This document shows positions 39,858-43,902 of a stretch of 43,902 nucleotides of DNA, piece by piece (position 1 is the first letter of the stretch; each line of letters opens with the position of its first letter). The DNA comes from Komagataeibacter melomenusus. GTDB taxonomy: Bacteria; Pseudomonadota; Alphaproteobacteria; Acetobacterales; Acetobacteraceae. The position numbers and the translations under genes were made by a program. Where the stretch lies: NCBI RefSeq assembly GCF_013155395.1, contig NZ_JABJWC010000030.1:1-43902 (forward strand), in the 5' to 3' direction. The notes under the pieces are model-generated. The model had not been told where the DNA came from. It worked only from the letters and a program-made list of their open reading frames with translations, and searched no databases.

Positions 39858-40643
39858 ATGGACATGATCATACTGGGCTGCGGCGGTTCATCGGGGGTGC
39901 CCATGCTGGGCGGGCCGGATGGTGCAGGGGACTGGGGCGAATGCGACCCGACCGAGCCACGCAACCGCCGCACGCGGGCCTCCGTGCTGATCGATGACGG
40001 GCCGGGCCGCAGGCTGCTTGTTGATACGGGGCCGGACCTGCGTGACCAGTTTCTTGCGCAGCGCATCGGCATGATCGATGCGGTGGTCTACACCCATGCC
40101 CATGCCGATCATATTCTGGGGCTTGATGAACTGCGCGCCATCAACCGCATCATCAACGGCCCCATTCCCATTTACGGCACAAAGACGGTGCTCGAGGAGA
40201 TCCGCACCCGCTTCGACTACGCCTTCCGCCCCTGGACACCGCCTGCCATCTTCCGCCCCATATTCGACGTGAATGTCGTCAGCCTGCCCTCCACGCAGGT
40301 CATGGCCGGGATGGAGGTGCAGCTTTTTGCCCAGACCCATGGCCGCACCGAAACGCTGGGCCTGCGCGCGGGGCCGCTGGCCTACTGCACGGACGTGGCC
40401 GAGATGGACGAGCACGCCCTTGCCGTGCTGCGCGGGGTCGACACATGGGTGGTGGACTGCTTCCAGCGCGAAACCCATCCCTCGCATGGCTGGCTGGAGC
40501 GCGTGCTGGCGTGGCGCGATGTCATACAGCCGCGCCGCACCGTGCTGACCCATATGGGGCCGGACATGGACTGGGCCTGGATGCTGGCCAACCTGCCCGC
40601 CGGGGTCGAGGCGGCGTATGACGGCCTGCGCCTGACAGCATAA
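39858..40643 (+). CDS. Metallo-beta-lactamase-fold hydrolase, PhnP-like
   Basis: A 261-residue MBL-fold protein. It begins MIILGCGGSSGVPMLGGPDG, has the metal motif VYTHAHADHILGLDELR (HxHxDH), then FAQTHGRTETLGLRAGPLAY and VLTHMGPDMDW. The family includes PhnP phosphodiesterases and other small cyclic phosphodiesterases. No phn genes are nearby, so the physiological substrate is uncertain. Last gene of the tmk operon. Confidence 0.82.
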   Translation: MDMIILGCGGSSGVPMLGGPDGAGDWGECDPTEPRNRRTRASVLIDDGPGRRLLVDTGPDLRDQFLAQRIGMIDAVVYTHAHADHILGLDELRAINRIINGPIPIYGTKTVLEEIRTRFDYAFRPWTPPAIFRPIFDVNVVSLPSTQVMAGMEVQLFAQTHGRTETLGLRAGPLAYCTDVAEMDEHALAVLRGVDTWVVDCFQRETHPSHGWLERVLAWRDVIQPRRTVLTHMGPDMDWAWMLANLPAGVEAAYDGLRLTA

Positions 40644-40725
40644 ACGCAGCCTGCCTGTGTTTTTTTGCCCCATGCGGCCAGAAAGCGCACGAAGCCCGCG
40701 CGTAATGCTTGCCAGCGCCCGCCAA

Positions 40726-40742
40726 GCCCCCTAAGAGGGGGC
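40726..40742. promoter_or_regulatory. Perfect hairpin in the guaB leader
   Basis: GCCCCCT-AAG-AGGGGGC, a 7-bp stem with a 3-base loop, lies 62 bp before the guaB start in the 160-bp gap after the MBL gene. No T run follows, so it is not a standard terminator. It could be a leader structure or a factor-dependent stop. Confidence 0.45.
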
Positions 40743-40788
40743 GCCAACGGTCGGTGACCCGAGGCGCGGGGTAGCCGCCATCTGCTGA

Positions 40789-42306
<1,518 letters not shown>

Positions 42307-42343
42307 TCCTGTCGGCCCCTCCACAATAACGGTTCCCTGATTC

Positions 42344-43642
42344 ATGACACCCAGCGCACGGCTTTCCGCCGCCATTGACCTGCTTGCCGCAATGGAGGCC
42401 ACGCCGCAGCGCCCCGCCGATGCGCTGGCCAATGCCTTCTTTCGGGAGCGGCGTTATATTGGCGGCGGCGACCGCCGGGCCATCTCGGCGCGCGTGTGGC
42501 GCGTGCTGCGGCACTGGCGCAGGTTGCACTGGTGGATCGAGCGCGTGGGGGGCAAGGTCACGCCGCGCACGCTGGTGCTGGCCATGATGGCGCTCGACCC
42601 GGAGGCGCGTGAGAACCCGCAGCACCTCTTTACGGGCGAGCGGTACGCGCCGCTGGGGCTGATCGGCTCGGAGAGCAGCCTGTATGCCCAGCTTGAAGGC
42701 CACGGGCTGCTGCACCCCGACATGCCGCCTGCCGTGCGGCTGGAGGTACCCGACTGGCTGCTGCCCCGCCTTGAGCGCACCTTTGGGGAAGGGCTGGAAG
42801 CCGAACTCGCCGCCATGGATGGCGAGGCGACGCTTGACCTGCGGGTCAACCTGCTCAAATCCGACCGCCCCACGGCACGGGCGGCGCTTGAGGCGGAGGG
42901 CATCCACGCGGTTGATACCGCGCTCTCGCCGTGGGGGCTGCGGGTTGCGGGCCGCCAGCCCATTACGTCGTGCGCGGCCTTTCGCAGCGGGCTGATCGAA
43001 ATTCAGGATGAAGGCAGCCAGCTTGTGGTGGCTGCCGTGGGCGCGCGGCCGGGCATGCGCGTGCTCGATTACTGCGCAGGCGCCGCGGGCAAGACGCTGG
43101 GCATGGCCATGACCATGGAGAACCGCGGGCATATCGTGGCGTGCGATGTGTCCGAACCCCGGCTGGAAGGGGCGGTGCGCCGCCTGCGCCGCGCGGGCGT
43201 GCATAATGCCGAGCGCCACCTGCTGGTGGCGGGCGACCGCTGGGCGCGCCGCCGCAGTGGCAGCTTTGACCGCGTGCTGGTCGATGCGCCGTGCACCGGC
43301 ACCGGCACATGGCGGCGCAACCCCGATGCCCGCCTGCGCCTGCGCGAACAGGACCTTATGGAACTGACCGAAAAGCAGGCCGCCATCATGGACCGCGCCG
43401 CAGCCCTGGTGCGACCGGGCGGGCGGATGGTCTATGCCACCTGCTCCGTGCTGCGCGAGGAAAATGGCGACCAGATCGCAGCCTTCCTGGCCCGTAACCC
43501 GGGCTTTTCACTGGTCGTGCCCGATGGTGCGGCGGATGACCTGCCTGCGGGGCTGAGCACGGATGGGCAGGTCAGCCTGACGCCGCGCCAGCACCATACG
43601 GATGGCTTTTTTGCCGCCATCATGCAGCGTGACGCGGGCTGA
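42344..43642 (+). CDS. RsmB-type rRNA (cytosine-C5) methyltransferase
   Basis: A 432-residue RsmB/NOP2/SUN-family enzyme that makes m5C in 16S rRNA. An N-terminal helical NusB-like part precedes the catalytic domain: IQDEGSQLVVAAVGARPGMR, VLDYCAGAAGKTLGMAM (SAM motif I), DRVLVDAPCTGTGTWRRNPD and MVYATCSVLREENGDQ, which contain the two catalytic cysteines. It starts 37 bp after guaB. A GuaB-RsmB-GuaA order is known from related bacteria, but guaA is not next here; an IS end follows instead. Confidence 0.88.
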   Translation: MTPSARLSAAIDLLAAMEATPQRPADALANAFFRERRYIGGGDRRAISARVWRVLRHWRRLHWWIERVGGKVTPRTLVLAMMALDPEARENPQHLFTGERYAPLGLIGSESSLYAQLEGHGLLHPDMPPAVRLEVPDWLLPRLERTFGEGLEAELAAMDGEATLDLRVNLLKSDRPTARAALEAEGIHAVDTALSPWGLRVAGRQPITSCAAFRSGLIEIQDEGSQLVVAAVGARPGMRVLDYCAGAAGKTLGMAMTMENRGHIVACDVSEPRLEGAVRRLRRAGVHNAERHLLVAGDRWARRRSGSFDRVLVDAPCTGTGTWRRNPDARLRLREQDLMELTEKQAAIMDRAAALVRPGGRMVYATCSVLREENGDQIAAFLARNPGFSLVVPDGAADDLPAGLSTDGQVSLTPRQHHTDGFFAAIMQRDAG

Positions 43643-43733
43643 AATCCGTTTCGCGAAAAATCTTTTGGCAATGCTTTTTTAAGAAACTGTTTGAAAACAA
43701 ATCATTGATAAAAAATGACAAAAGTTTTTGGGT

Positions 43734-43757
43734 GCTGCCTTTTTTCAAAAAGGTGGC
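43734..43757. repeat. Hairpin within a repeat-like intergenic stretch
   Basis: GCTGCC-TTTTTTCAAAAA-GGTGGC forms an 11-bp stem with two G-U pairs. It lies 90 bp after the RsmB-type gene within an AT-rich block (43660-43775) that reminds me of a dispersed intergenic repeat in acetic acid bacteria. It could also terminate transcription from either side. Confidence 0.4.
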
Positions 43758-43789
43758 ATTCTTCGAAGCTTTCTGGGGCCTGTTGGGAA

Positions 43790-43902
43790 TTATCGTGAAT
43801 TGATGATTGCAGCGGAGAGATAAATCATCGCTGCGAATGATCTGTCTGTCTTGTCGCTCCGCGTGGCGATACGCTTGAACTCCTTGAGCTTGCAGAAGAA
43901 GT
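43790..43902 (-). CDS. IS5-family transposase, C-terminal part cut by window edge
   Basis: The minus-strand frame from the window edge encodes FFCKLKEFKRIATRSDKTDR then SFAAMIYLSAAIINSR and TAA at 43790-43792. This is the standard C-terminus of IS427-group IS5-family transposases (N-x-FCKLKxFRRIATRYDKt). The element end is probably near GGGGCCTGTTGGGAAT (43775-43790), but its partner repeat is outside the window. Intact or not cannot be judged. Confidence 0.85.
   Translation of the reverse strand, partial: FFCKLKEFKRIATRSDKTDRSFAAMIYLSAAIINSR

Overview
The window looks like a chromosomal segment of an acetic acid bacterium (Acetobacteraceae, plausibly Komagataeibacter or a close relative). 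This is an inference from the GC-rich core genes, the alphaproteobacterial dacC-tmk-holB-metG-tatD-MBL gene order, the elongator tRNA-Met and the abundance of IS5-family transposase relics; I could not run a search. The window has two halves: an accessory, scarred, partly AT-rich half (1 to about 26950) and a compact housekeeping half (about 26950 to 43650), separated by tRNA-Met(CAU) on the minus strand at 26948-27022.

Accessory half. Three copies of a tyrosine-integrase 3' end followed by a copy of the tRNA 3' end lie in the same orientation: a decayed copy at 8098-8657, an intact integrase at 22785-23891 with a degraded att-like copy at 24053, and a decayed tail at 26703-26879 that runs into the real tRNA. 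I read this as three integrative elements stacked at one tRNA. Segment 1 (start to about 8.65 kb) carries a surface-glycan cluster resembling phage gtr seroconversion cassettes: a GtrB-like lipid-linked glycosyltransferase, a GtrA-like flippase, a large membrane glycosyltransferase-like protein, a GT4 glycosyltransferase and three methyltransferases, one frameshifted. Segment 2 (about 8.66-24.05 kb) contains a phage-like backbone (papain-like protein, lipoproteins, endolysin/holin-like lysis genes, small overlapping early genes, AlpA-like regulator, integrase). Set into it is a four-gene cassette, FkbH-like / acyl carrier protein / MBOAT acyltransferase / SGNH protein (11991-17558), that I predict makes a glyceryl-type (or related short-chain) thioester and transfers it to an extracytoplasmic glycan. 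Segment 3 (about 24.06-26.95 kb) is a small AT-rich unit with three tightly packed genes: a TIGR04255-like protein, an unknown protein and a putative permuted papain-like hydrolase. It is a candidate defence or conflict cassette.

The backbone papain-like gene of segment 2 has a decayed, internally deleted relative in segment 1 at 6565-6778, beside the gtr-like cargo. Both elements therefore seem to share a backbone but carry different envelope-modifying cargo. The region is heavily scarred: an intact IS5-family element (8814-9672), an IS3-family element with perfect 26-bp ends (19927-21241) whose insertion seems to have deleted a divergent promoter region, at least four IS5 relics, an 87-bp MITE-like insertion at the integrase stop codon, one in-frame nonsense mutation and two single-base frameshifts.

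Core half. MscS channel, UppP phosphatase, an orphan MlaD-like protein, a small unknown protein, an aminotransferase, an ATP-grasp/DedA pair (minus strand), then a lytic transglycosylase, D,D-carboxypeptidase and the overlapping tmk-holB-metG-tatD-MBL operon, followed by guaB and an RsmB-type rRNA methyltransferase. The window ends in a hairpin-containing repeat-like stretch and the 3' end of another IS5-family transposase.
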